Positions 1-6,942 of a DNA stretch of 9,509 nt are shown here, one piece after another. The first letter of the stretch is position 1. Each line of letters begins with the position of its first letter. This DNA comes from Bacillota bacterium (lineage in GTDB: Bacteria > Bacillota > UBA4882 > JAAYXC01): NCBI GenBank assembly GCA_012516115.1, contig JAAYXC010000146.1, forward strand, positions 1 through 9,509. The letters run 5' to 3'. The position numbers and the translations under genes are program-made. The notes beneath the pieces were generated by a model. That model saw nothing but the letters and a program-made list of their open reading frames with translations. It was not told where the DNA came from and made no database searches.

Positions 1-168
1 CGCAGGCAGAGCCAGCGGGACGTGCTCCGTTTCTCCCCCCATGAACATTTCACCCCGGGCCTCAATTATTACCACCATCTCAGCCAGGCCGATCTCAACG
101 TGGACCGCCTGGAGATCCTGGATACCGAGGGAGCCCTCTTGGCGGACGGGGCAAAGTACTACGAGTAA
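1..168 (+). pseudogene. Sensor-domain part of the histidine kinase, upstream of an in-frame TAA (partial at left edge)
   Basis: This frame is open from the first base of the window and ends at TAA 166-168. It is the same frame as the kinase at 298-1713. Read through the stop, it continues smoothly: before the stop comes DRLEILDTEGALLADG, typical of an extracytoplasmic Cache-like sensor, and after it comes EGRLYLISAVPLDYLGERVG, leading into VGYVGVGKRLD. I therefore read it as the N-terminal sensor half of one kinase gene. The gene start and first membrane segment lie outside the window. The stop could be a real nonsense mutation (for example AAA to TAA) or a base-call error. Stop-codon recoding is unlikely, because known recoding for selenocysteine or pyrrolysine uses TGA or TAG rather than TAA. 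Confidence 0.7.
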
Positions 169-297
169 GAAATAAACGTACTGCCCGGGGCACGAGAGGT
201 TATCGGGGAGGGCAACTCCTTCCTTGCCTGGCGAGAAGGAAGGCTCTATTTAATCTCGGCCGTTCCCCTCGACTATCTGGGAGAACGGGTCGGTTAT

Positions 298-1713
298 GTG
301 GGCGTGGGCAAACGTCTGGACCGCGATTTCCTCTTCTATCTCGCTTCCATGCTTAACAGCGAGATCGTTTTCCTTATCGACGGCCAGTATATGGTGGGGA
401 CCCTCCCTTCCTTTCCACCCGCTTACGCACGTCAGGCCTTTTCCCTATCCCCCGGACGATCCCTCTTCATCTCCGCCCTCCCCGCCAAAAATTCTTCGTA
501 TGATTTTGTCTTCAGCGCCTTCGAGACCGGTGGGCTCTTCACCGCCGCCGTCGGGATCGGGCTTAACCGAAAAAACATGGAAGCCACCCTTGCCCGCTCC
601 CGCGTCTTCATCTTCGTCGTTTTCCTCTTCGGCCTGGTCCTCGCCTGGGCCGGTTCCTATCTTTTGGCGCGGAACATCAAGCGCTCGATCTACGGCATGG
701 AACCGGTCGAGATCGCAAGCGTGCTTAACGAACGCAATGCCATCCTCCAGTCGACCTTCGAAGGGATCATCGCGGTGAACAAAACGGGCTACATCACGCT
801 GGTCAACCAGGAGGCACAGAAGTTGCTACCGAAGGGGTTCGAAGCCCTGAGTCGTAAGATCGCGGATCTCCTCCCCGATCCCAGCATAGGCCAGGTCCTT
901 TCGACCGGCGAGGCCGTCTACACCCGGCAGCATCTCCTCGGGGAGACACTCGTCTTCTACAATGCGGTTCCGATCAAGGTTCACCATGAGGTCACCGGCG
1001 CCGTCATCACCCTGCGGGACCTGACCGAATTCCAGAAGGTCGCGGCGGAGCTCGTGGAACTGAAAAGCTACACCCAGGCCCTCCGCGCCCAGTCGCACGA
1101 GTTCATCAACAAGCTCCACACCATCTCCGGCCTCATCCAGATGGGCCGCCACGATCAGGCCCTGGAACAGCTCCACGAGACGGCCCAGATCCACCAGGAT
1201 CTCATCACCTTCCTCCTCCGCACCATCCGTTCGGCCAACGTCTCCGGCATCCTGCTCGGCAAGTTCAACCGGGCGAACGAACTCAACATCCGTTTCAACC
1301 TGAGCCGGGCCAGTAGGCTCGAACGGATCTCTGCCATCCCCGAGACGGACCTCGTTTGCATCATAGGGAATCTCATCGAGAACGCGCTGGAGGCTTTGAA
1401 AGAATACGACCGGGAAGACAAGCAAGTCTGGGTAAAGATCAAAGAGCGAAAGAACTTCCTTTCGATCCTCGTTGTGGACAACGGCCCCGGCATCCCGAAG
1501 CCCATCCGGCACCTGATATTCGAACGGGGTTTCACCACCAAGGCCGGGACGAACAAAGGCCTGGGCCTGGCCTTGATCAAACAGTGCACGACCAATCTCC
1601 GCGGGAGCATAAGGTTCCGCAGCGACCGCCTGACCGCCTTCCTGGTGAGAATCCCGTTCCCGAAGGGAGAAGAGAGTCATGCCGCGCATCAAGGTCCTGA
1701 TCGTCGAGGATAA
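298..1713 (+). CDS. CitA/DcuS-type sensor histidine kinase (C-terminal 471 residues; part of a longer, interrupted gene)
   Basis: This is a membrane sensor kinase that autophosphorylates on histidine and passes the phosphate to the regulator encoded next. Numbering is from GTG 298. The end of a Cache-like extracytoplasmic sensor (about 1-100) is followed by a membrane helix (about 103-124) and a PAS-like region (about 144-250, ILQSTFEGIIAVNKTGYI). The H-box LRAQSHEFINKLH has the likely phospho-acceptor His267 and is characteristic of the CitA/DcuS (SpoOB_a) kinases. The ATPase domain shows the N-box NLIENALEAL (Asn362), the G1 box DNGPGIP (Asp394) and the G2 box GLGLAL (from Gly421). GTG 298 is only the first possible restart after the TAA at 166-168 and lacks a well-placed ribosome binding site. 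The true gene starts left of the window. A product starting at 298 would lack the first membrane helix and half the sensor, so sensing would probably be lost. The kinase core has no lesion. The gene overlaps the regulator by 35 nt. Confidence 0.85.
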   Translation: MGVGKRLDRDFLFYLASMLNSEIVFLIDGQYMVGTLPSFPPAYARQAFSLSPGRSLFISALPAKNSSYDFVFSAFETGGLFTAAVGIGLNRKNMEATLARSRVFIFVVFLFGLVLAWAGSYLLARNIKRSIYGMEPVEIASVLNERNAILQSTFEGIIAVNKTGYITLVNQEAQKLLPKGFEALSRKIADLLPDPSIGQVLSTGEAVYTRQHLLGETLVFYNAVPIKVHHEVTGAVITLRDLTEFQKVAAELVELKSYTQALRAQSHEFINKLHTISGLIQMGRHDQALEQLHETAQIHQDLITFLLRTIRSANVSGILLGKFNRANELNIRFNLSRASRLERISAIPETDLVCIIGNLIENALEALKEYDREDKQVWVKIKERKNFLSILVVDNGPGIPKPIRHLIFERGFTTKAGTNKGLGLALIKQCTTNLRGSIRFRSDRLTAFLVRIPFPKGEESHAAHQGPDRRG

Positions 1714-2377
1714 CCCCCTGGCCGCCGAGATCAACCTGGAATTCCTCAAAGAGGACCCGGACTTCGTCTGTATAGGCACCGCCTTTACCGGCGAGGAGGC
1801 CCTCAGGTTCATCCAGGAGAGTCCCCCCGACCTCGTGTTGCTCGATAACTTTCTTCCCGATTACAACGGTACGGCCCTGATCGAAAAGGTCAGGAAATTC
1901 AACAAAACCGTGGATTTTATCATGATCACCGCGGCCAAGGAGGTCCCCGTGGTCCAGGAGAGCTTCCGCCTGGGGATCAGGGATTACCTGGTCAAACCCT
2001 ATCTAAAATCCCGGTTCTTGCAGGCCCTCACGGATTATAAACGTTTCTTCCATGCCCTGGGGCAAGAAGAGATCTGCACGCAACATGACGTGGACTCCCT
2101 GGCGCGGCCGGGAACCAGGTCCGAGACGGACTCCCTCCCGAAGGGGATCAACCCGCTGACGCAGGAGAAGATCCTCGCTTTCCTGTCCGCTACCGATGAC
2201 GCGGTCACCGCCGAAGAGGTGGCCAAGGGGGTGGGTATCTCCTCCGTGGCCGCCAGGCGATATCTGAATTACTTGGTGGAAGAGGGCATCGTCAGGGCGG
2301 ATCTGGAATACGGCCAGCCGGGGCGGCCACGATTCCTTTACCGCCTCTACCTCTACGACGTGCCCGAAACGCGATAA
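1679..2377 (+). CDS. CitB/DcuR-type response regulator
   Basis: This is a cytoplasmic transcription regulator of 232 residues, the usual length for the CitB/DcuR/DctR family. The receiver domain (about 4-122) has the acidic pocket Glu10-Asp11, phospho-acceptor Asp56 (DLVLLDNFLPD), Thr84 and Lys106 (YLVKPY). After a linker comes the family's DNA-binding end. It starts with PKGINPLT near 154-161 and has the helix-turn-helix VAKGVGISSVAARRYLNYL at about 181-199. The ATG is preceded by GGGAGA and lies inside the 3' end of the kinase gene, so the two are probably translationally coupled. CitB/DcuR regulators usually activate uptake or metabolism genes for citrate or C4-dicarboxylates. The convergent TRAP operon next door is the natural target, although that link is inferred from position. 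No damage is seen in this gene. Confidence 0.95.
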   Translation: MPRIKVLIVEDNPLAAEINLEFLKEDPDFVCIGTAFTGEEALRFIQESPPDLVLLDNFLPDYNGTALIEKVRKFNKTVDFIMITAAKEVPVVQESFRLGIRDYLVKPYLKSRFLQALTDYKRFFHALGQEEICTQHDVDSLARPGTRSETDSLPKGINPLTQEKILAFLSATDDAVTAEEVAKGVGISSVAARRYLNYLVEEGIVRADLEYGQPGRPRFLYRLYLYDVPETR

Positions 2378-2379
2378 GA

Positions 2380-2419
2380 CATGCGGAGAGAGCCCCCTTG
2401 CAGGGATCCCCTCCGCATG
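2380..2419. terminator. Inverted repeat between convergent genes, possible bidirectional terminator
   Basis: Arms CATGCGGAG (2380-2388) and CTCCGCATG (2411-2419) pair perfectly over 9 bp. The 22-nt loop contains a smaller CCCT-TGC-AGGG hairpin. It lies just after the regulator stop and before the end of dctP, where a shared terminator would be expected. Neither strand shows a clear T-run after the stem, so intrinsic termination is uncertain. A regulator binding site is an alternative. Confidence 0.4.
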
Positions 2420-2442
2420 CTGAGAGAGGAGGTGATTTGTCT

Positions 2443-3423
2443 TTATTTTACGGCTTTGATCTTATTGAGCCAGACCTTGTAACTCGAGTACTCCGGCATC
2501 TCGAAGAGCGGGGCCACCGCCGCCTGGAACTCCTCCACGTTCGCCTCCCTGATGACGCAGCCCTTGGCCCTGGCCTGGGCCAGGTACTTCTCCTCGGCCT
2601 CGTTCCACGCCTTGATCTGGAACTCCGTGGCCTCCTTGGCCGCCTCCTTGATGGCCACTTTATGCTCCTCGGGCAGGCCGTCCCAGAATTTCTTGCTCAC
2701 CATGAGGAGCTCGGGGAGTCGGAGATGACCGTCTTTTATAAGATACTTGGCCACTTCGTAATGGCCGGCCGAGATCCAGCTGGGGATGTTGTTCTCCGCG
2801 CCGTCGATCACCCCGGTCTGGAGCGCGCTGTAGACTTCGCCGTAGGCGATGGGGACGGGCGTGGCGCCGAGCAGCTTGACCACGTTGACCATGATCGGGT
2901 TGGGCTGGACCCTGATCTTGAGACCTTTAAGATCGGCCAAACCCTTGAGGGGTTTGTTGGCGTAGAAATTCCGGGCGCCGGCGTCGAAATAGGCGATGCC
3001 GACTAAACCTACCACCGTCAAGGAATCGAGGAAATGTTGCCCGATGGAACCGTTCAAGACTTTCCACATATGTTCCTGGGAACGGAAGATATACGGCATG
3101 GAGAACACACCGATGGGTGGATACACCGAGACCACGGGCGAAGTGGAAACGCGCACGAACTCGATGACCCCGAGCTTCGCCTGTTCGACCACGTCGTTCT
3201 CCGACCCGAGTTGCCCGCCGAAAAACACCTGGATCTTCAGGGCGCCATCGGTCTTCTCCTCCACCAGCCTGGCGAACTCCTCGTCCGCCAACTCGGTGGG
3301 ATAACCCTTGGGATGGACCTCGGCCAGTTTAAGGACCTTCGGCGCGGCGGCCAACCGGAAATTGGCCAGGGCCAGGACCAAGACCGCGCTTAAGACTACC
3401 AATAAGATGAGTCTCCTTTTCAT
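2443..3423 (-). CDS. dctP: TRAP transporter substrate-binding protein, DctP family
   Basis: This is the extracytoplasmic receptor that captures the substrate and delivers it to the DctQ/DctM permease. It has 326 residues from ATG 3423, typical for DctP. I prefer this start over the in-frame GTG at 3456 because AGGAGG lies 7 nt upstream of the ATG and the protein then begins with a proper signal sequence (MKRR, then a hydrophobic stretch to about residue 26). Family hallmarks are GLKIRVQPNPI with the substrate-carboxylate-binding arginine at 171, ARNFYANKPL at 150-159, and the signature PIAYGEVYSALQTGVIDGAE (191-210). The protein ends in the usual C-terminal helices. It lies 80 bp downstream of dctM as the last gene of the operon. 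The binding pocket points to an organic acid such as a C4-dicarboxylate, other carboxylate or sugar acid; the exact ligand cannot be read from sequence. Confidence 0.95.
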   Translation of the reverse strand: MKRRLILLVVLSAVLVLALANFRLAAAPKVLKLAEVHPKGYPTELADEEFARLVEEKTDGALKIQVFFGGQLGSENDVVEQAKLGVIEFVRVSTSPVVSVYPPIGVFSMPYIFRSQEHMWKVLNGSIGQHFLDSLTVVGLVGIAYFDAGARNFYANKPLKGLADLKGLKIRVQPNPIMVNVVKLLGATPVPIAYGEVYSALQTGVIDGAENNIPSWISAGHYEVAKYLIKDGHLRLPELLMVSKKFWDGLPEEHKVAIKEAAKEATEFQIKAWNEAEEKYLAQARAKGCVIREANVEEFQAAVAPLFEMPEYSSYKVWLNKIKAVK

Positions 3424-3503
3424 GCGCAAACCTCCTTTTATCTTTTTTAACGGCACGTTTTGGGTTTTCTTTACCCTTCTCCGCCTTATACCTCACCTCC
3501 CGT

Positions 3504-4799
3504 TCATTTCATGATCAGGTTGGGGAGATACATGGCAATTCCCGGGAAAAAAGTGATCAAGAAGAGAATGATGAGCATGGGGATATAACAAAGCATAAGC
3601 GGCCCCATGACTTCCTCGATCTTGGCCTTGCCCACCGCGCAACCCACGAAGAGCGCGTTCCCCACCGGCGGGGTGCAAAGCCCAATCCCCAGGTTAAAGA
3701 GAAGAATCACCCCGAAATGGATCGGATCCACCCCTAAGGTTTTGACGATGGGAAGAAGGATCGGCGTAACGATGACGATGGCCGGCGCCATGTCCATGAT
3801 CATCCCGAGGAAGAGCAAGAAGAGGTTGATGAGCACCAGCAAGACATACTTGTTCTGGGAGATGGAGAGCATCCAGGCGGCCACCGCGCTCGGCACGCGG
3901 AGATAGGTGAGCATCCAGCCGAAGGCGCTGGAGGTGCCGATCAAGAGGAAGACCATGGCCACGGTGACAACCGCTTCTTTCAAGGTCTTGAAGAAAGCCC
4001 GCAAGGGGAGGTCGCGGTAGACGATGAAGGTCAAGAGAAAGGCATAGACCACGGCGATGGCCGAGGACTCGGCGGCGGTAAAGATGCCGCTTACAATCCC
4101 CCCCATGATGAGCACGGCCACGCCCAAGGAGAGAAGTCCGTTCAAGAAGATCCTGACTCCGCGCTTGAAGCCGATGGGCTCCTCGCGGGGATAGTTATAT
4201 TTCACCGCCAAGATATAGCACATGGCCATTAGCGAGAGGCCGAGAAGAATCCCCGGCAGGGCCCCGGCCAAAAGCAGCCGGCCCACCGAGACGCCCCCGG
4301 CCGCCAAGGAATAGATGATGGCGTTATGGCTGGGCGGGATCAAGACGGCCTGGACCGCGGTGGTCACCGTGAGGGCAATGGCGAAACCTTTCCCGTACCC
4401 CTTCTTCTGCATGGCCGGGATCATGATCGAGCCGAGGCTTGAGACGTCGGCCACGGCCGAACCGGAGATGCCGCCGAAGAACATGCTGTCCACGCAGTTG
4501 ATCATGGCCAGGCCACCCCTGATCCGGCCGACAAAGAGACTGGCCAGGTCGACCAGGCGTTCGGCCAGCCGGCCGTCGCTCATGATCTGGCCGGCCAGGA
4601 TGAAGAAGGGGATGGCAATGAGGTTGATGGACTCCATGCCGGCCACCATCCGTTGGGCCACGATCAGGAGAGGGAGCTTGAGATAGATTGCCGTAAGCAA
4701 GGCGGAAAGCCCGAGAGCAAAGGAGATCGGCGTCCGGATGAGGATCAGAACCACGAACGTCCCCAAGAGCAAGGCGATGGCCGGGAGATCATAAGTCAT
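3504..4799 (-). CDS. dctM: TRAP transporter large permease, DctM family
   Basis: This is the large membrane subunit that carries the transport path and couples substrate import to an ion gradient (Na+ in the characterised members). It has 431 residues, full length for the family, and is mostly membrane helices. Recognisable motifs are NLIAIPFFILAGQIM (about 59-73), the signature FFGGISGSAVADVSSLG (107-123), LIPPSHN (153-159) and CTPPVGNALF (375-384). Its ATG overlaps the dctQ stop in an ATGA (4796-4799), and GGTGAGGG lies just upstream, so it should be translationally coupled to dctQ. The IPPSHNAIIYS variant of the middle motif marks a DctM subgroup and may relate to substrate class, but I cannot assign the substrate. 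No frame damage is visible. Confidence 0.96.
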   Translation of the reverse strand: MTYDLPAIALLLGTFVVLILIRTPISFALGLSALLTAIYLKLPLLIVAQRMVAGMESINLIAIPFFILAGQIMSDGRLAERLVDLASLFVGRIRGGLAMINCVDSMFFGGISGSAVADVSSLGSIMIPAMQKKGYGKGFAIALTVTTAVQAVLIPPSHNAIIYSLAAGGVSVGRLLLAGALPGILLGLSLMAMCYILAVKYNYPREEPIGFKRGVRIFLNGLLSLGVAVLIMGGIVSGIFTAAESSAIAVVYAFLLTFIVYRDLPLRAFFKTLKEAVVTVAMVFLLIGTSSAFGWMLTYLRVPSAVAAWMLSISQNKYVLLVLINLFLLFLGMIMDMAPAIVIVTPILLPIVKTLGVDPIHFGVILLFNLGIGLCTPPVGNALFVGCAVGKAKIEEVMGPLMLCYIPMLIILFLITFFPGIAMYLPNLIMK

Positions 4800-5350
4800 C
4801 GTCCCTCACCCCCTTCACCCATGAGCACTTTGATGAGTGATTCGCATGAATAGATGAACATCAGGAAGGAGGCGACCGGTACGGCTAAATAGACGAAGAT
4901 CCCTCTGGGGACTAGGGTAACGGTCATCCGGTCGTGCCAGCACCCTCGGGCCAGGGCGATGCCCTCAAAAAAGAGGAAGGTAGAGAAGACCATGATGGCC
5001 AAGTTCACGAGGACAGCAAGGAATCGCTGCACCCGCGGGGGGAAAAGGGCCACCACGAACTCCACGCCGATGTGGGTGCCGCGCCTGATGCCGATGGCCG
5101 CGCCGGTCAGGCCGAACCAAACCAGCATCATAATGGCCACTTCTTCCGTCCAGGGAGAATTAATCGCCGGGTGATACCGGCTGATGACCTGCCAAGTGAT
5201 GACGAGGGTCATGGCGGCGAGGAGAAAAGCGCCCACGCCTTCCGTGAGGCGCATCAGGACATCGAGCAGGAAACACAAAGCCTGCCCCAACTTGCCGGCA
5301 AGGCCCGGCGAAGGGAGGCTTTGCCGAGCGGTCTTGCGAGTTAACTCCAT
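4796..5350 (-). CDS. dctQ: TRAP transporter small permease, DctQ family
   Basis: This is the small membrane subunit that forms the permease with DctM. It has 184 residues and about four membrane helices (roughly 40-58, 68-88, 107-130 and 148-170). The hallmark is WTEEVAIMMLVWFGLTGAA (from Trp67) followed by RRGTHIGVE with His93; a W-x-EE motif after the first helix and an R/G-x-H motif after the second are typical of DctQ. The ATG at 5350 is preceded by AGGAGG with a 6-nt spacer. The N-terminal cytoplasmic tail, about 38 residues, is somewhat long. It is the first gene of the dctQ-dctM-dctP operon. The binding protein gene comes last, an order less usual than dctP first. The operon promoter should lie in 5351-5436. 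Confidence 0.94.
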   Translation of the reverse strand: MELTRKTARQSLPSPGLAGKLGQALCFLLDVLMRLTEGVGAFLLAAMTLVITWQVISRYHPAINSPWTEEVAIMMLVWFGLTGAAIGIRRGTHIGVEFVVALFPPRVQRFLAVLVNLAIMVFSTFLFFEGIALARGCWHDRMTVTLVPRGIFVYLAVPVASFLMFIYSCESLIKVLMGEGGEGR

Positions 5351-5435
5351 TTTTTTCCTCCTTTTACCAAATTTTTTCTTACATCTCTCTAAAAAATAAT
5401 TTTCATAAGTGACCCAGTCCCTCCTATATTCGTAA
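5351..5435 (-). promoter_or_regulatory. AT-rich leader expected to hold the TRAP operon promoter
   Basis: This short AT-rich stretch lies between the dapL terminator and dctQ and is the only non-coding space upstream of the transporter operon. It ends in a clear AGGAGG ribosome binding site. I could not fix a convincing -35/-10 pair or a sigma-54 (GG-N10-GC) site. A promoter and a binding site for the neighbouring CitB/DcuR-type regulator are expected here by position only. Confidence 0.35.
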
Positions 5436-5483
5436 ATAAAAAAACACCCGCCCGGGGAGGAAAAGCGCCTCCCGAAGGGCGGG
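5436..5483 (-). terminator. Intrinsic terminator of dapL
   Basis: Reading the minus strand after the dapL stop, a GC-rich hairpin has outer stem CCCGCCC/GGGCGGG (5477-5483 with 5447-5453) and inner stem GGGAGG/CCTCCC (5468-5473 with 5455-5460) around a 7-nt loop. It is followed by TGTTTTTTTATTT. It begins about 28 bp past the dapL stop and separates dapL transcription from the TRAP operon, which runs in the same direction. Confidence 0.88.
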
Positions 5484-5510
5484 GTATTACGGAAAGAAAA
5501 ATCTTCGGTT

Positions 5511-6746
5511 TTATCCCAATTCCAACCGGGCGATCCGTTCCATGGCCTCCTCGGTTTCTTCCCGTCTCCCGAAGGCGGTAAGCCTTAGATACCCCTCGCC
5601 GCTGGGACCGAAGCCCACCCCGGGGGTCGAGACCACGTGTGCCCCCCGGAGAAGGAGTTCGAAGAAGTCCCAGGAACCCATCCCCGCCGGGGTCTTGACC
5701 CAAATATAGGGGGCGTTCACTCCGCCGTAGACGCGCAGCCCCAGACGGGAGAGCCCTTCGCGGATGATGGCCGCATTGGCCATGTAATAATCGATGGTCT
5801 CCTTGACCTGGCGCCTCCCTTCGGGGGTATAGACCGCGGCCGCGGCCACCTGGACCGGGTAGGAGACCCCGTTGAACTTGGTCGTCTGCCGCCGGAGCCA
5901 GAGATCGTTCAGAGAATGGGCCCGGCCGGCGGCATCAAAGGCCACGACCTCCTTCGGCACCACGGTATAGGCACACCGGGTGCCGGTAAAACCCGCGGTC
6001 TTGGAGAAACTCCGAAACTCGACGGCCACCTCTCGTGCCCCTTCGATCTCGTAGATGCTGTGCGGAATCCCTTCCTCGCGGATGTAGGCCTCGTAGGCCG
6101 CGTCGAAGAGGATCACGGCGCGGTGTGCCCGGGCATAATCCACCCACCGTTTCAGCTGTTCCTTGGTCAGGGTGGTGCCGGTAGGGTTATTGGGCAGGCA
6201 GAGGTAGATGAGGTCGACCGGCTGCGGTGGTAGCGGCGGAACAAAGCCGTTCTCCTCGGTACAGGGGAGGTAAACCAATCCTTCATAACAACCGTCCTCC
6301 CGCGGGCGGCCGCCACGGCCGGCCATGACGTTGGTGTCGACGTAGACCGGGTAGACCGGGTCGGTGATGGCCACCACGTTCTCCCGGCCGAAGAGTTCTT
6401 GAAAATTCCCCGTGTCGCACTTGGCCCCGTCGCTAATGAAGACCTCGTCCTCTTCCACCTTTATCCCCCGGGACCGGTAGTCCCCCTCGATGATGGCCTG
6501 AATGAGGAAGGGGTAACCCCTCTCCGGCCCGTAGCCGCGGAAGGTCTCCGGCCGGCCCATCTCGGCCACCGCGCGGGCGAAGGCCTCCACCACCGCCGGG
6601 GCGAGGGGCCGCGTCACATCCCCGATCCCCAGGCGGATAAGACGGGCCTCCGGGTGTTCGGCCTGGAAGCGCGCCACGCGCCGGGCGATCTCGGCGAAGA
6701 GATAACTGCCTTTGAGGTTAAGGTAATGCTCGTTGATGCGGGCCAA
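5511..6746 (-). CDS. dapL: LL-diaminopimelate aminotransferase
   Basis: This PLP enzyme converts tetrahydrodipicolinate directly to LL-diaminopimelate with glutamate as amino donor, in the aminotransferase route to lysine and peptidoglycan precursors. It has 411 residues from TTG 6746, the usual DapL length. The TTG start is chosen because the product then begins MARINEHYLNLKGSYLFAEI, matching the family N-terminus, and AAAGGAGG lies about 9 nt upstream. An in-frame upstream start at 6779 would add 11 unneeded residues and place the ribosome binding site inside the gene. Landmarks are SDGAKCDTGNFQELFG (about 105-120), DPVYPVYVDTN, LPNNPTGT (about 184-191), DAAYEAYI and the PLP-lysine motif SFSKTAGFTGTR with Lys249. 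It appears to be transcribed alone and is divergent from the hydrolase gene. Confidence 0.96.
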   Translation of the reverse strand: MARINEHYLNLKGSYLFAEIARRVARFQAEHPEARLIRLGIGDVTRPLAPAVVEAFARAVAEMGRPETFRGYGPERGYPFLIQAIIEGDYRSRGIKVEEDEVFISDGAKCDTGNFQELFGRENVVAITDPVYPVYVDTNVMAGRGGRPREDGCYEGLVYLPCTEENGFVPPLPPQPVDLIYLCLPNNPTGTTLTKEQLKRWVDYARAHRAVILFDAAYEAYIREEGIPHSIYEIEGAREVAVEFRSFSKTAGFTGTRCAYTVVPKEVVAFDAAGRAHSLNDLWLRRQTTKFNGVSYPVQVAAAAVYTPEGRRQVKETIDYYMANAAIIREGLSRLGLRVYGGVNAPYIWVKTPAGMGSWDFFELLLRGAHVVSTPGVGFGPSGEGYLRLTAFGRREETEEAMERIARLELG

Positions 6747-6826
6747 TCTCTGAAAACCTCCTTTGAATACGACGGGCACGGCCTGCGACGCCCGCCGACA
6801 AGATGAACCCCGTATGCCATCAGTGT

Positions 6827-6921
6827 AGCAATTTCGCAGGTTTTTTTCCAGTATCCGCGCCCGAAGGAGGTATCCGCCGGGCGGAGGCGAATATCTGGGG
6901 AAATTGAACGCCGCTTTTTTT
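6827..6921 (+). promoter_or_regulatory. Structured leader upstream of the hydrolase gene, possible attenuator
   Basis: The divergent gap between dapL and the hydrolase holds several folded elements on the plus strand. TCCGCGCCCG (6854-6863) can pair with CGGGCGGA (6878-6885), with one bulged base. A small TCCGC-CGG-GCGGA hairpin sits at 6873-6885. Further on, GCG(GAG)GCG at 6881-6889 could pair with CGCCGC at about 6909-6914, directly before a run of eight T. GTATCCGC occurs twice (6851-6858, 6870-6877). This could be an intrinsic terminator or attenuator in a 5' leader. I do not recognise a named riboswitch, and no clear promoter is visible. Confidence 0.35.
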
Positions 6922-6942
6922 TAATGTCCAATAAGAGGAGGC

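Noticed and set aside
826..1812. Long minus-strand reading frame opposite the kinase gene
   Set aside because: It is antisense to clear kinase and regulator domains, has no ribosome binding site or recognisable motif, and follows from the GC-rich codon pattern.
2398..3006. Plus-strand reading frame of 202 codons opposite dctP
   Set aside because: Despite a strong ribosome-binding-like site nearby, it is the antisense of a well-supported DctP and the composition looks like a mirror of it.
6904..6932. TTGAAC with TCCAAT 17 bp downstream as a promoter for the hydrolase
   Set aside because: The -10 matches only 4 of 6 bases and the start of transcription would fall inside the ribosome binding site.
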